Assembly: GCA_019352135.1 (NCBI GenBank)
Contig: JABBNX010000007.1
Coordinates: 1-53,512 of the forward strand
Origin: Pseudomonadota bacterium
Lineage (GTDB): Bacteria; Desulfobacterota; Desulfuromonadia; Geobacterales; Pseudopelobacteraceae
Reading direction: 5' to 3'
Length of the DNA: 53,512 nucleotides
This document shows, in pieces, positions 44,726 through 53,512 of the stretch (position 1 is the stretch's first letter; every line of letters starts with the position of its first letter). The position numbers and the translations under genes are program-made. The notes below the pieces were generated by a model that had not been told where the DNA came from, ran no database searches, and saw nothing but the letters and a program-made list of their open reading frames with translations.

Positions 44726-45232
44726 CTAATCTTCCTTCTTCAGCGTAATCCCGACTAATAGCGTGTGATCTACAACCGTAAATGGAACGACGACACAGTC
44801 ATTGTCAGAAAGCGAGTTAACGGTATAGTCTTCTCCCGAGATCACGGTCGGAATCGACAGTTTTACATCCAGTCCCCCCTTGGAGAGGACCTGTTTGACA
44901 CTGCCCCCAAGCATGTTGGCAATTTCTCCGATAGCGTCATTCAGGTCTTCGTTAACCTCATCACAATCAATACCAAGCATATTGGAGGTTATTTTCAGCG
45001 CCAAAGCAACCGGACAGTGGATAGAAATTACCCCGGAATATGTCCCGGCAAAACCAACCATCCCGGTAATACTGCATTTAAAGCGGCTGACCGGTTCCTT
45101 AAGCGGGAAGCTGTCAAGCACCTCCATCATGACCATAGTAGAGAATACCTCCCTGGTCGCATTAATCACATAACCCGCAACCTGCTCTTCAGTAAAGCTG
45201 GTTGATCGGGAAACGCCCGGATTAAGCGTCAT
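44726..45232 (-). CDS. cheX: Chemotaxis phosphatase CheX-like
   Basis: This 168-residue protein contains the CheX/CheC fold and the phosphatase signature DAIGEIANMLGGSVKQVL near residue 105, with the E-x-x-N pattern. It should remove phosphate from CheY-P. It overlaps the cheY-like gene by ATGA and is followed by the CheC-like/receiver fusion, so two phosphatase-type proteins follow one receiver. Confidence 0.88.
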   Translation of the reverse strand: MTLNPGVSRSTSFTEEQVAGYVINATREVFSTMVMMEVLDSFPLKEPVSRFKCSITGMVGFAGTYSGVISIHCPVALALKITSNMLGIDCDEVNEDLNDAIGEIANMLGGSVKQVLSKGGLDVKLSIPTVISGEDYTVNSLSDNDCVVVPFTVVDHTLLVGITLKKED

Positions 45233-45594
45233 AGCAACCCTCCCAGCTTTTCCTGGAGCTGGTCCGGTGTGAATGGCTTTTTAATGCTGTCACTTGCACC
45301 GCTCGACATGGCCTCCGCGATAATTTCCTCGCCACCTTCCGTGGTGATCATGACAATGGGAGTTGTGTTGCCATTGGCACGCACCGCCTTGACAAACTCA
45401 AGACCGTCCATGTTCGGCATATTGATATCAGACAGAATCAGCTGAATGGATTTCCCGGATGCAATTACTCCAAGCCCTTCGATACCGTCGCCGGCTTCGT
45501 AGATTTCATCGACGGTAAGGCCTGCCTGGCGAAGAGATCTCGAAATTATTTTACGCATGGTGGACGAATCATCAACAATCAGAATATTTGCCAT
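45229..45594 (-). CDS. cheY: CheY-like response regulator
   Basis: This 121-residue single receiver shows all active residues: ILIVDDSSTMRK, the phosphoacceptor in LILSDINMPNMDG, the Thr in VMITTEGG and the Lys in SIKKPF. The ATG at 45594, with AAAGGAG upstream, is chosen over a start at 45672. It should carry the chemotaxis signal to FliM. It is the first gene after the promoter at 45688-45715. Confidence 0.94.
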   Translation of the reverse strand: MANILIVDDSSTMRKIISRSLRQAGLTVDEIYEAGDGIEGLGVIASGKSIQLILSDINMPNMDGLEFVKAVRANGNTTPIVMITTEGGEEIIAEAMSSGASDSIKKPFTPDQLQEKLGGLL

Positions 45595-45687
45595 TACAGT
45601 GTGCTCCTTTTTAGTAATTTTCCATAACGGTATGGATGAGATTCTGTGTGCATTAACCGACTGCCCGTTCAAATCAGAGCGGCCAGG

Positions 45688-45715
45688 ATTATAACTGTTT
45701 TTTTCTCCAGTGCAA
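45688..45715 (-). promoter_or_regulatory. Sigma-70-type promoter for cheY-cheX operon
   Basis: On the minus strand TTGCAC (45715-45710) is followed after 16 bases by a perfect TATAAT (45693-45688), about 95 bases before the cheY ATG. It separates the chemotaxis genes from the phosphohexomutase gene upstream. Confidence 0.65.
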
Positions 45716-45744
45716 CCGCGTAGTGATGATAGCCACTATATATT

Positions 45745-47157
45745 TTAACATCCAGCAATCATCGCCGCCTGCCGCAGGAAGCGCTCGACTTGATCCAACG
45801 TTCCCGCTTCGCTGTACAGGCGCAAAACCGGCTCAGTTCCGGAAGGACGGATCAGCAACCAGTCTCCGTTTTCAAAAATAAATTTGAAACCATCACTGAA
45901 ATTGGTGGCCACAACCTGCTGGCCATCAATCGCTGTCGGGGGGTGCACGCGCAGTTTTGCAATCAACTGGTCTTTGGCATCATCCTCGATACGGCGATCA
46001 ATCCGACGATAATAGAAATGTCCGATGTCGTCCATCGTCTCATCAAGTAACTGCCGCAGCCCCTTGCCATTAACCGCAACAGCCTCCAGCAGCAGCAATC
46101 CAAGCAGGATCCCGTCGCGTTCCGGGATATGGCCTTTCACTCCAAGCCCTCCAGACTCTTCTCCCCCCATGAGTATATCCCGCTCCAGCATCAGCTCACA
46201 GATATGCTTGAACCCGATCGGCGTTTCAAAGAGCTCCAACCCGAATTTTTCAGCCAGCAGATCCACCATGCGTGTTGTCGAAACCGTCTTGACCACCGCT
46301 CCGGTCAATTTCTTATATTCGATCAGATGCCGCAGGATTACGGTAAAGATACAGTGGGAGGAGAAGAAGTCGCCATTTTCATCAACGGCGCCAATCCGGT
46401 CGGCATCACCGTCAAGTGCAAGGCCAACCAGATAGTTTCCGGTTTTGATCAGTGCTGACAATTCCTCCAGATGCTGGCCGATCGGTTCGGGCGGCTGTCC
46501 GCCGAACGAGGGGTTTTCACTGTTATGGATTTCATCAACCCCGGGGAGAAGGCGTGGTATAAAACCGCTACCGGCACCGAACATCGGGTCTACGACCGCT
46601 CTAATCCCGGCCTTCGCGATCAGATCAAGGTCGACGTAGCGGCTGATCTGATGAAAATATCCTTCACAAGGGTCAAAAAGTTCGATAGTTCCCTTTTTCA
46701 GTGCCTCGTCATACGGGACAGCTATGACACGACGCTCGTTCTCCTGATTATACGCAACGATTTCTTCAAGAATTCTGGTTGTGGCAGGGAGGGCGGAACC
46801 ACCAAAAGCTTCTTTCACTTTAAAACCGTTATATTCAGGAGGATTATGGCTTGCCGTAATCATCACACCAGCTCCGGCGCCGCTCTCGCGTACAGCCCAG
46901 GAAACTGCCGGTGTCGGGGCATAATCCTCCGTCAAACGGACGTGAATACCATTTCCTGCCGCAATTTCTGCCACCCGCCGGGCAAAATCACGCGACAGAA
47001 AGCGGCGGTCATAGCCGATCACCACCCCTTTATTTCCCAAACCCTCACGATTCAGATAATCCATGGTAGCCTGGGCCACCAGTGAAAGGTTCTCAAAGGT
47101 AAAGTCCCGGGCGATAATACCCCGCCAGCCATCGGTGCCAAACTTGATACGCATCAT
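45745..47157 (-). CDS. Phosphoglucomutase/phosphomannomutase-family phosphohexomutase
   Basis: This 470-residue alpha-D-phosphohexomutase interconverts hexose 1- and 6-phosphates. All four family loops are present: the active serine in TASHNPP near residue 105, the metal loop DGDADRIG near 250, the sugar loop GGEESGG near 340 and the phosphate loop RPSGTEP near 438. The FGTDGWRG start is typical of bacterial PGM/PMM. It supplies glucose 6-phosphate or mannose 1-phosphate for glycogen or cell-surface sugars, which fits the alpha-glucan phosphorylase four genes upstream. The sugar preference is not decidable here. Confidence 0.93.
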   Translation of the reverse strand: MMRIKFGTDGWRGIIARDFTFENLSLVAQATMDYLNREGLGNKGVVIGYDRRFLSRDFARRVAEIAAGNGIHVRLTEDYAPTPAVSWAVRESGAGAGVMITASHNPPEYNGFKVKEAFGGSALPATTRILEEIVAYNQENERRVIAVPYDEALKKGTIELFDPCEGYFHQISRYVDLDLIAKAGIRAVVDPMFGAGSGFIPRLLPGVDEIHNSENPSFGGQPPEPIGQHLEELSALIKTGNYLVGLALDGDADRIGAVDENGDFFSSHCIFTVILRHLIEYKKLTGAVVKTVSTTRMVDLLAEKFGLELFETPIGFKHICELMLERDILMGGEESGGLGVKGHIPERDGILLGLLLLEAVAVNGKGLRQLLDETMDDIGHFYYRRIDRRIEDDAKDQLIAKLRVHPPTAIDGQQVVATNFSDGFKFIFENGDWLLIRPSGTEPVLRLYSEAGTLDQVERFLRQAAMIAGC

Positions 47158-47176
47158 TCCTCCTCACGTAATTGGC

Positions 47177-47449
47177 TTACTTCTGCCGGTCATCCATCCA
47201 CTGAAGCCACACCAGTACTTCCGCTACCGCCCGATAAAGCTCGGGAGGGATAAACTGATCAATGTCAACCTGCAGCAGCAGTCTGACCAGTTCCGGTGAC
47301 TCATGGACATATACGCCCGCCTCATGGGCACAGGCGATAATCGCCTCAGCGGCAACGCCCTTACCACGGGCGATTACAACCGGGGCATAGTACCCCTGTT
47401 TATAGGAGAGCGCCGCCGCACGGCGCTCTCCATCATCTCGCTGCGGCAT
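47177..47449 (-). CDS. Free-standing FlhB C-terminal domain protein (FlhX/FhlB-like)
   Basis: This 90-residue protein matches only the post-cleavage cytoplasmic part of FlhB (AALSYKQGYYAPVVIARGKG, LLLQVDIDQFIPPELYRAVA). There is no membrane region and no NPTH cleavage site; the chain begins at about the point where cleaved FlhB-CC would. Such FlhX proteins can partly replace FlhB-CC in other bacteria. It overlaps the FliK-like gene by 17 bases, so the two are coupled. The full flhB gene is at 24535-25608. Confidence 0.9.
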   Translation of the reverse strand: MPQRDDGERRAAALSYKQGYYAPVVIARGKGVAAEAIIACAHEAGVYVHESPELVRLLLQVDIDQFIPPELYRAVAEVLVWLQWMDDRQK

Positions 47450-49664
47450 GACAGATGTTCAACTCTGCCGGTGTAAGCCCGGCACCCTCCAATTGTCCAA
47501 TCAAACGTGCCCTGCCCTCTTCCAAAACCGGCACATTCGCACCGTCTTCAACATTCACTTTAATAGCCACACTCGTCCCATCGAGCGTAAGCTGCGCTGT
47601 AACCGGACCCAGGTGGGGCAGAGTAATGGTTATACTGGTTTCCCAGCTCCGCTCGCGCCCGCCGGACCGGTCACGCCCCGCCTCCCGCTCGGCAACGGTC
47701 CACTCCATGCGGCGGCCGGGAAACAAGTCGCCTTGAAACACCAACTGGCCGTTCTGCAGTGAAGACAGCTGCTCGGTGACTATCGGCAGAGTGCGCTGAT
47801 CAGCAATCCCTTCATGTGCCATACCGCTGCCGGCCTTTTTAAAGAGCGCCTCCATTATTTCAGGTGAACCGGTCCGGATGCCGGCCCGTACAAGTTCATC
47901 AGCCAGCACACCGGGCTGTTCCACGGCCTGTGCCAGACGAGGAGACAAACGTCCCTGTGGCTCCCTGAGGATCTCTTCCATCTGATAATCGCCGCCAAAC
48001 CAGCGGGCCAAATGAGACTCGTAAAACAGCCCGCTTTCACGTAGACCCTGCTGGAGCATCCTGCCAAGCAATGTTGCATCGGTGGTCGGCCCGGCCAACA
48101 GTGTGCGCAGAATACCGAGCGTGGCTTGGGCCGGCACCGAGCCGGATGCTTCACCCAGAAAACTGCTCAACCAGCGACCGGTGTCGCTGATCCGGGAATC
48201 TCCCGGCCGCCCGAAACGGACCATCAGGAACGTCTCGCGCGGCTCCTCAGTTATGAAAAACAGGGTAATCAGATCGCCACGGGCAAGCCCCTTCGGCAGC
48301 ATGAATTCCAGGCTCCGGCCTGCAACCTGGACCATGAAACGTCCACCACCCAGCGCGGCGAGCACTTCGCCTTTTAACTGTTGCCCCGGCGCAAATCCGG
48401 CCGGCATGGCCTGCTGATTAAGGGCTTCAAGCAACGCCAGGCGATTCCCTTTGATTACGGCCTGAAGAAGCCTGGCCATGTCGTCGCTCAATACGATTCC
48501 ATTCCCTGATGCAGAAGGAGTCTGCTGCGCGGAAAGCAGCGATGCCTGCAATGCGGCAGACTGCTCTGAAGAAGTCTGTCCTCGCATGACCGTCTGGTAG
48601 GTAATCGCCTCATCCAGAATAGCGGTGAAAGCCGGCGAATCGGGGGGAAGACTCTTAAGTACCGTATTCAGACGATCAAGCACGTACATCTGCTGACTCG
48701 ACACCCCTCCCTCGCTATGTTCCAGCACGCTCAGCCAGCGGCCTGCTTCGCTTAAAACACCTGACGTGCTGTCAGGCAGCAGACGCGAAATCGCAAAAGT
48801 CACTTTCGGCTGGGACGATATATAGGTCAGACGAAGAATGTCACCACTCTGTACCGTTCTTGGAAGAGTCAATTCCATCTCTGCCCCTGCCACCTGAACA
48901 AACACCTTGCCGCCAGGCAGTGTACCGATCACAGAAGCTTCAATCTCTTCTCCGGGAAGGAACGGCAGCGGCGTCACCGGCTGATTGGCAGCTTCAACCA
49001 GAATAACGCGGGAGTTTTGTGCAATCATGCGCAGGATCTGGGCGGCACTGGTTTCAAAAGCCGTCAGTCGCAGCTGTTCCGGAGTAAACCGTGAGGTTCC
49101 TTGCTGGGGCAGATCTCCCTGCTGATTCCCCGGTCCGCGCAGGGGAGCGCCGCCGGACTGAGGAAGCGTCTTTGCTCCCTCCCGCACATCCCCATAGGTC
49201 AACGCTTCGTCCATCAGATGTGCCAATACACCTGCATCGCCCGAAGAACGACGCAGCATATCGCCAATAGTCTGGAGAGACGCACGGAATGAGGAATCAA
49301 CACCCTGTTCGTTTGAAACGAGAAGACTCAATAAGCGCGAAGCATCGGAAAGGCTGACGGGTGGGGCCGCCCCCGCCTGGCGAGCGATGGCAAATGTTGA
49401 ACGGGGATCAGCGGCAACAAACGTCATCTCCAGCATCTGCCCGGAGCGAACCGGCATCGGCAGATCAAGATTGAATTTCTCGGTGCCGACCTGAACCTGA
49501 GCCCGGTTATTGGGCAGCGTCGACAGAACCTCCGCGCTGACCCGTTGACCGGGAACCAGCATACTAACACTGCCGGAATCCTGGTCTGCGGTAACAAAAG
49601 AGATAGTGGATGCGTGCGAAAGTAGGTCGTAAACCTGTTGCTGAATGTCCACTGCTAGAACCAT
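47433..49664 (-). CDS. Large FliK-like protein with three internal repeat modules
   Basis: This 743-residue protein ends in a FliK/Flg_hook-like domain (TLPHLGPVTAQLTLDGTSVA, about residues 660-740). Before this come three copies of a compound module. Each has a beta part of about 60 residues (starting LVPGQRVSAEVL at 36, FLPGEEIEASVI at 236, FAPGQQLKGEVL at 426) and a helical part of about 55 residues (SDASRLLSLL, SEAGRWLSVL, SDTGRWLSSF). GGGGA lies five bases before the ATG. It begins one base after the glgP stop and overlaps flhX. Its role is unknown; a hook-length or export-switch role is inferred from the C-terminal domain and neighbour. Confidence 0.8.
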   Translation of the reverse strand: MVLAVDIQQQVYDLLSHASTISFVTADQDSGSVSMLVPGQRVSAEVLSTLPNNRAQVQVGTEKFNLDLPMPVRSGQMLEMTFVAADPRSTFAIARQAGAAPPVSLSDASRLLSLLVSNEQGVDSSFRASLQTIGDMLRRSSGDAGVLAHLMDEALTYGDVREGAKTLPQSGGAPLRGPGNQQGDLPQQGTSRFTPEQLRLTAFETSAAQILRMIAQNSRVILVEAANQPVTPLPFLPGEEIEASVIGTLPGGKVFVQVAGAEMELTLPRTVQSGDILRLTYISSQPKVTFAISRLLPDSTSGVLSEAGRWLSVLEHSEGGVSSQQMYVLDRLNTVLKSLPPDSPAFTAILDEAITYQTVMRGQTSSEQSAALQASLLSAQQTPSASGNGIVLSDDMARLLQAVIKGNRLALLEALNQQAMPAGFAPGQQLKGEVLAALGGGRFMVQVAGRSLEFMLPKGLARGDLITLFFITEEPRETFLMVRFGRPGDSRISDTGRWLSSFLGEASGSVPAQATLGILRTLLAGPTTDATLLGRMLQQGLRESGLFYESHLARWFGGDYQMEEILREPQGRLSPRLAQAVEQPGVLADELVRAGIRTGSPEIMEALFKKAGSGMAHEGIADQRTLPIVTEQLSSLQNGQLVFQGDLFPGRRMEWTVAEREAGRDRSGGRERSWETSITITLPHLGPVTAQLTLDGTSVAIKVNVEDGANVPVLEEGRARLIGQLEGAGLTPAELNICHAAAR

Positions 49665-49665
49665 A

Positions 49666-52230
49666 CTATCCCCAGATCAAATAACCGGGTTCATACATAG
49701 TACCGAGAACCGCATGGTGCGGAATTATCCGCACCATAAAGCCGTGCCGTCCACAGAAACGACACTCAAAGGATCCGCTAAAACTATAGACACCCCCCCC
49801 GAGATCTTTCTCCATCACGAGTTTTACGGTTTCTCCACCCTGAATATTACCCGTCGAATCCAACACCCCGAAATATCCCTCAACAGACACGTCCTCAACA
49901 GGGATATCGCCCAGCGTTATCCGGGCGGCAACAGGGACCTGGCTCCCGACAGCGACTGCATCTGTAGCCTGAGCTTCAGCCTGTTCAATACGGATTTGCG
50001 GCCAGGCTTTGAAAATTCTCTCTTTCCAGCGGGCAAGATCAAGCGCCAGCGCAAAATCGTTGTCAACCAGTCGCTGCCACTGCGTATAGGATGGTAGGTA
50101 CGAGTGACTGGTGTATTCCTGCACCATGCGGTCGGTTGAAAAAACCGGGCAGAGACTCTGCATGGAGGCTTTCATCGTGGCAATCCATGCGCGCGGAACA
50201 CCATCGCTCCCCTGTTCGTAAAATTGCGGTATAACCTCCTTTTCAAGCAGATCATACAGGGCACGTCCTTCAACCTGATTCTGGTATTCAATATCGACGT
50301 AGACTTCCCCTTTGCCAATCGCCCACCCATTGTTCCCCTGATAACCTTCGCACCACCAGCCGTCCAAGATGCTCAAATTGAGACCGCCGTTAAAGGCAAC
50401 CTTCATACCGCTTGTCCCGCTCGCCTCCATCGGCCGGAGCGGAGTATTGAGCCAGACATCGGTGCCCTGCACCATATGACGGGCAACCTCCATGTCATAA
50501 TCCTCTATGAAAACTATCCGGTGACGGAAGCGCTCCTGATGTGACGCCTGCACAATCTGGCGAATTAGTTCTTTTCCTTCCTGGTCCTGGGGGTGAGCCT
50601 TGCCGGCAAAGATGAACTGTACCGGCATCTCCGGGTTATTAAGGATGTGGGCCAGGCGGTCCAGATCACGCAACAGCAGTGTCCCCCGTTTATATGTTGC
50701 AAACCGCCGTGCAAAGCCGATCGTCAATACCTCGGGATCAAGGACCTCCTCGGCAGTTGTAATTTCCTTGGTTGTGGCGCCATCCTTTATGAGCTGTTCC
50801 TTAAGCCGCTTACGAGCAAAATCAACCAGTTTCTCGCGACTGCTCAGACGCGCTCGCCACAGCTCGGCATCCGGTATCCGGGATATCCGGCGCCAGACAT
50901 TATGGTCAGTCGGGTCCTCCAACCAGCGGGTGCCCAGATAACGGATCAACAGACTGGCCATATGGTTCGACATCCAGGTGCGGGTGTGGACACCATTGGT
51001 GACCGATGTCAGCGGACGTTGTTCCTCCGGAAGCTCGGGCCAGAGAGCCTTCCACATGCTGCGCGAGACCTCGCCATGCAGCTGGCTGACTCCATTTGCA
51101 TGCCCGGCAAGTTTGAGTGCCAGCACTGCCATACAGAAAGATTCCTGCTGATTTTTCGGATTCTGACGTCCCAAACCGATAAAGTCATCATGCGTGATCC
51201 CAAGCGGCTTGAAATAGTCGAGGAAAAATTTGTCCAGCAGCTCCGGCGCAAAATGGTCGATACCTGCTTCCACCGGAGTATGGGTCGTAAATATGGTGCC
51301 GGCATTGACAATTTCGCGGGCTTCGCTGAAGCGGATATCATGTTTTTCCATCAGCAGGCGGATGCGTTCCAATGCCAGGAAAGCAGCATGCCCCTCGTTC
51401 ATGTGGCATACATTGGGAATAATCCCCATGGCGCGCAGAGCCCGAATACCACCGACGCCAAGCAGAATTTCCTGGATCATGCGCATCTCTTTGTCACCAA
51501 AATAGAGTTGCGCCGTGATCAGGCGATCTTCAGGCCGGTTCTCCTCCAGATTGGTATCCAGCAGGTAAAGCGGCACACGGCCAACCTGCACCCGCCAGAT
51601 GTGAACCTTGAATTTGCGGGGGCCAAACTCCAGCTCGATAGTCCTCGGCACGCCATTTTTGTCACGTTCGAGGGTTAACGGCAGATTATAGAAGTCATTC
51701 TCGGGATAATACTCCTGCTGCCACCCCTCGTTATTAAGGTACTGGCGAAAATATCCCTGCCGGTACATCAGACCGACACCGACCAGCGGCAATCCCAGAT
51801 CGGAAGCTGATTTGAGATGGTCACCAGCTAAAATGCCGAGGCCGCCGGAATAAATCGGCAGTGACTCATGGAGGCCGAATTCCATCGAGAAATAGGCCAC
51901 TTTCATCTTAGAAGCGCCGTTGCACGTCTTCTGAAACCAGGTTTTTGCCCGGAGATAATCGTTCAGCTTTTCGTCTACCAGCGCCAGATGCGCCATGAAT
52001 CCTTCGTCATTTTTGAGCGTCTCCAGCGTCGTCTGCTGGAGGATTCCAAGCATTTCTACCGGATTATGACGGGTAGACTTCCAGAGATCCGGATCAATCC
52101 GGCGAAAAAGGCTGGTTGCATCGGGTTCCCAGCACCACCACAGATTATATGCCACCCGCTGCAGCGCAACCAATTCACCAGTCAGGGAGGGAACAACCGT
52201 GAATTTGTGCAATAATCGTGTAAAGTCCAT
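49666..52230 (-). CDS. glgP: Alpha-glucan (glycogen/maltodextrin) phosphorylase
   Basis: This 854-residue GT35-family enzyme of the TIGR02094 type has an N-terminal DUF3417 region (RVAYNLWWCWEPDA). It releases glucose 1-phosphate from glycogen. Visible motifs include SMEFGLHESLPIYSGGLGILAGDHLK (substrate region, about residues 116-140) and the pyridoxal-phosphate lysine in the segment MEASGTSGMKVAFNGGLNLS near residue 605. The ribosome site AGGAGGG is strong. It lies ten bases after gspF and one base before the FliK-like gene, so it is carried in the motility transcript. Confidence 0.96.
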   Translation of the reverse strand: MDFTRLLHKFTVVPSLTGELVALQRVAYNLWWCWEPDATSLFRRIDPDLWKSTRHNPVEMLGILQQTTLETLKNDEGFMAHLALVDEKLNDYLRAKTWFQKTCNGASKMKVAYFSMEFGLHESLPIYSGGLGILAGDHLKSASDLGLPLVGVGLMYRQGYFRQYLNNEGWQQEYYPENDFYNLPLTLERDKNGVPRTIELEFGPRKFKVHIWRVQVGRVPLYLLDTNLEENRPEDRLITAQLYFGDKEMRMIQEILLGVGGIRALRAMGIIPNVCHMNEGHAAFLALERIRLLMEKHDIRFSEAREIVNAGTIFTTHTPVEAGIDHFAPELLDKFFLDYFKPLGITHDDFIGLGRQNPKNQQESFCMAVLALKLAGHANGVSQLHGEVSRSMWKALWPELPEEQRPLTSVTNGVHTRTWMSNHMASLLIRYLGTRWLEDPTDHNVWRRISRIPDAELWRARLSSREKLVDFARKRLKEQLIKDGATTKEITTAEEVLDPEVLTIGFARRFATYKRGTLLLRDLDRLAHILNNPEMPVQFIFAGKAHPQDQEGKELIRQIVQASHQERFRHRIVFIEDYDMEVARHMVQGTDVWLNTPLRPMEASGTSGMKVAFNGGLNLSILDGWWCEGYQGNNGWAIGKGEVYVDIEYQNQVEGRALYDLLEKEVIPQFYEQGSDGVPRAWIATMKASMQSLCPVFSTDRMVQEYTSHSYLPSYTQWQRLVDNDFALALDLARWKERIFKAWPQIRIEQAEAQATDAVAVGSQVPVAARITLGDIPVEDVSVEGYFGVLDSTGNIQGGETVKLVMEKDLGGGVYSFSGSFECRFCGRHGFMVRIIPHHAVLGTMYEPGYLIWG

Positions 52231-52240
52231 GGGTGCCCTC

Positions 52241-53452
52241 CTACTTTATCAACTGGTTCAATTCAAAAATTGGCAGTAACACCGCCAGCACCACGATGCC
52301 GACCGCCACGCCCATTGCCAGGACCAATAGCGGCTCCATCAGCCCCATCAGACGGGTCAACCTGGCACTGAACTCGCGTTCGTAGGCGACTCCGGCTTTA
52401 ACCAGCATCTCTTCCAGATTGCCGCTTTTCTCGCCGACGCCGGTCAGATGCACCAGAAGCGGCGGAAAAAGTGGACTCTTCTTCAAACTGCCGGACAGGC
52501 TTCCTCCTTGAGCAACCTCCTCCATCACATCATGCAAATAAGCGCGGTAGACACGGTTGACAAGAACCGCTCCGGTAATATCCAGAGCCCGCATGATCGG
52601 CACTCCGCTGGAGAGCAGCAGGCCGAGTACCCGGGCAAAGCGGGAAAGTATCAGTCGCTGTAACATCCCGCCAGCCAATGGTAACCGCAGCAGCAGGGTA
52701 TCGCGCTTCAGGCGCAGATCATCGCGTTTCATGGCTTTGCGATAGAGGGGGACTGAGGCGATTATCAGGGAAACCAGAATCCACCAGTACCCCTGCAGGA
52801 AATGGCTTACTTTGATCAGAATGATCGTGATCAGCGGCAGGGCGGCTTTACTGTCTTCAAAAATTGATACTATGCGGGGGATAACAACCGTCAGCAGGAA
52901 GAGCATTACCCCCCCTCCAACGAATACCATCAGGATCGGATAGGCCAGGGCGGACGTTACCTTGCTGCGCACCTGCTCCTGTTCTTCCAGAAAATCTGCC
53001 AGCCGCTCCAGCACGGCATCAAGAGCACCGCCAGCCTCTCCGGCTGCCACCATACTGACATAGCTTTCACCGAAAATGCCCGGTTCGGCCGCCAGCGCCC
53101 GCGACAGTGAGGCCCCTTCGGCGATACGCTCTTTTACCCGAACAAGAGCCTGGCGCAAAGGGCCGTTTTCCTCCTGTTCGCAGAGCGATCCCATCGCCTC
53201 GAAAAGCGGTATGGATGACGCGACCAGGGTCGCAAGACGGCGGGTAAAAAGCGAGAGTTCATCAGCAGGAACACCCCGACGGAAGGAGAACGATCCGGAA
53301 CGGCCCCCGGCAGTACCCTCTTCCACAACTTCACGCGGCAGCAATCCCTTGCCTTTGATCTGCTGCGTCGCCTGCCGTTCGGAATCAGCCTCAGTAGTGC
53401 CGGAAACCGAGGAGCCGCTCGCACTATAGGCTTTATAGCGGAACGTCGGCAT
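52241..53452 (-). CDS. gspF: Type II secretion / type IV pilus inner-membrane protein GspF
   Basis: This 403-residue polytopic inner-membrane platform protein has two T2SF domains (about residues 70-190 and 270-390) and hydrophobic segments such as VGGGVMLFLLTVVIPRI and VLAMGVAVGIVVLAVLLPI. The N-terminus MPTFRYKAYSASG is the usual GspF start. It overlaps the end of gspE by 20 bases. It is called GspF rather than PilC because of its operon partner; PilC cannot be fully excluded. Confidence 0.93.
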   Translation of the reverse strand: MPTFRYKAYSASGSSVSGTTEADSERQATQQIKGKGLLPREVVEEGTAGGRSGSFSFRRGVPADELSLFTRRLATLVASSIPLFEAMGSLCEQEENGPLRQALVRVKERIAEGASLSRALAAEPGIFGESYVSMVAAGEAGGALDAVLERLADFLEEQEQVRSKVTSALAYPILMVFVGGGVMLFLLTVVIPRIVSIFEDSKAALPLITIILIKVSHFLQGYWWILVSLIIASVPLYRKAMKRDDLRLKRDTLLLRLPLAGGMLQRLILSRFARVLGLLLSSGVPIMRALDITGAVLVNRVYRAYLHDVMEEVAQGGSLSGSLKKSPLFPPLLVHLTGVGEKSGNLEEMLVKAGVAYEREFSARLTRLMGLMEPLLVLAMGVAVGIVVLAVLLPIFELNQLIK

Positions 53453-53512
53453 AATCGTCCTGGGTAACGCGTAAAACCTCTTCGATTGTAGTAATTCCCG
53501 CGACAGCCCGGG
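53433..53512 (-). CDS. gspE: Type II secretion ATPase GspE, C-terminal end only
   Basis: The frame read from the window's right edge gives RAVAGITTIEEVLRVTQ and ends with a TAA at 53435-53433. The AGITTIEEVLRVT stretch is the normal C-terminus of GspE/PilB secretion ATPases. It runs 20 bases into gspF. The rest lies beyond the window. It is too short for an ORF scan. Confidence 0.85.
   Translation of the reverse strand, partial: RAVAGITTIEEVLRVTQDDYADVPL

Noticed and set aside
50593-51678. Plus-strand 361-codon open frame
   Set aside because: It lies fully antisense to the conserved core of the alpha-glucan phosphorylase; its composition follows from that gene.

Overview
The window looks like chromosomal DNA of a Geobacter-type deltaproteobacterium (Desulfuromonadota/Geobacterales). 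This is inferred from gene content and layout: a flagellar operon block with GspF/GspE, alpha-glucan phosphorylase, CheX/CheY and a TIGR02530-type flagellar protein, a lon-mla-M16 peptidase operon, and a separate rodZ/TPR/PfkB block. No rRNA or tRNA was seen. The first 14 bases match the 3' end of the Illumina TruSeq adapter, so the left edge is a contig end with untrimmed adapter rather than genome.

Left region (15-9890, all on the minus strand): a MacAB-type efflux operon (periplasmic adaptor, ABC ATPase, and the start of the permease) is split by a complete type I restriction-modification operon. Its order is hsdM, hsdS, an AlbA_2/ATPase regulator-like gene, then hsdR. The RM genes sit exactly between the ATPase and permease genes. 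hsdR has an in-frame amber codon that cuts off its last ~100 residues. The AlbA_2 gene carries a perfect 4 x 12 bp in-frame tandem repeat. Between macA and lon lies a probable stand-alone small RNA (6S-like in length and end pairing), with its own sigma-70 promoter and intrinsic terminator.

Middle region (10383-18773, plus strand): lon, mlaE, an EVE-domain gene, mlaF, mlaD and two M16 peptidases, the first with zinc-ligand residues and the second without. Spacings are short or overlapping, so this is probably one operon for protein quality control and envelope lipid transport. It ends tail-to-tail, with no gap, against a minus-strand operon: PfkB kinase, TPR lipoprotein, RodZ-like protein, receiver, universal stress protein, receiver, FAD oxidoreductase (24369 down to 18774).

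Right region (24535-53512, minus strand): a long motility block. In transcription order it is gspE (partial), gspF, an alpha-glucan phosphorylase, a large three-repeat FliK-like protein, a free-standing FlhB C-terminal domain (FlhX), a phosphohexomutase, cheY, cheX, a CheC/X-like protein fused to a degenerate receiver, an AMIN/TPR protein, then flgB-flgC-fliE-fliF-fliG-fliH-fliI-fliJ-motE-like-fliK-flgD-TIGR02530-flgE-fliL-fliM-fliN-fliO-fliP-fliQ-fliR-flhB. A sigma-54-type promoter precedes flgB and a sigma-70-type promoter precedes cheY. flhB appears to use an ACG start codon. flhA, flagellin and fliA are not in the window.

The points most worth a second look are the FliK-like/FlhX pair, the amber-split hsdR inside a split efflux operon, the VNTR in the AlbA_2 gene, the candidate small RNA, the ACG start of flhB and the 34/34/41/41-residue repeats of MlaD.
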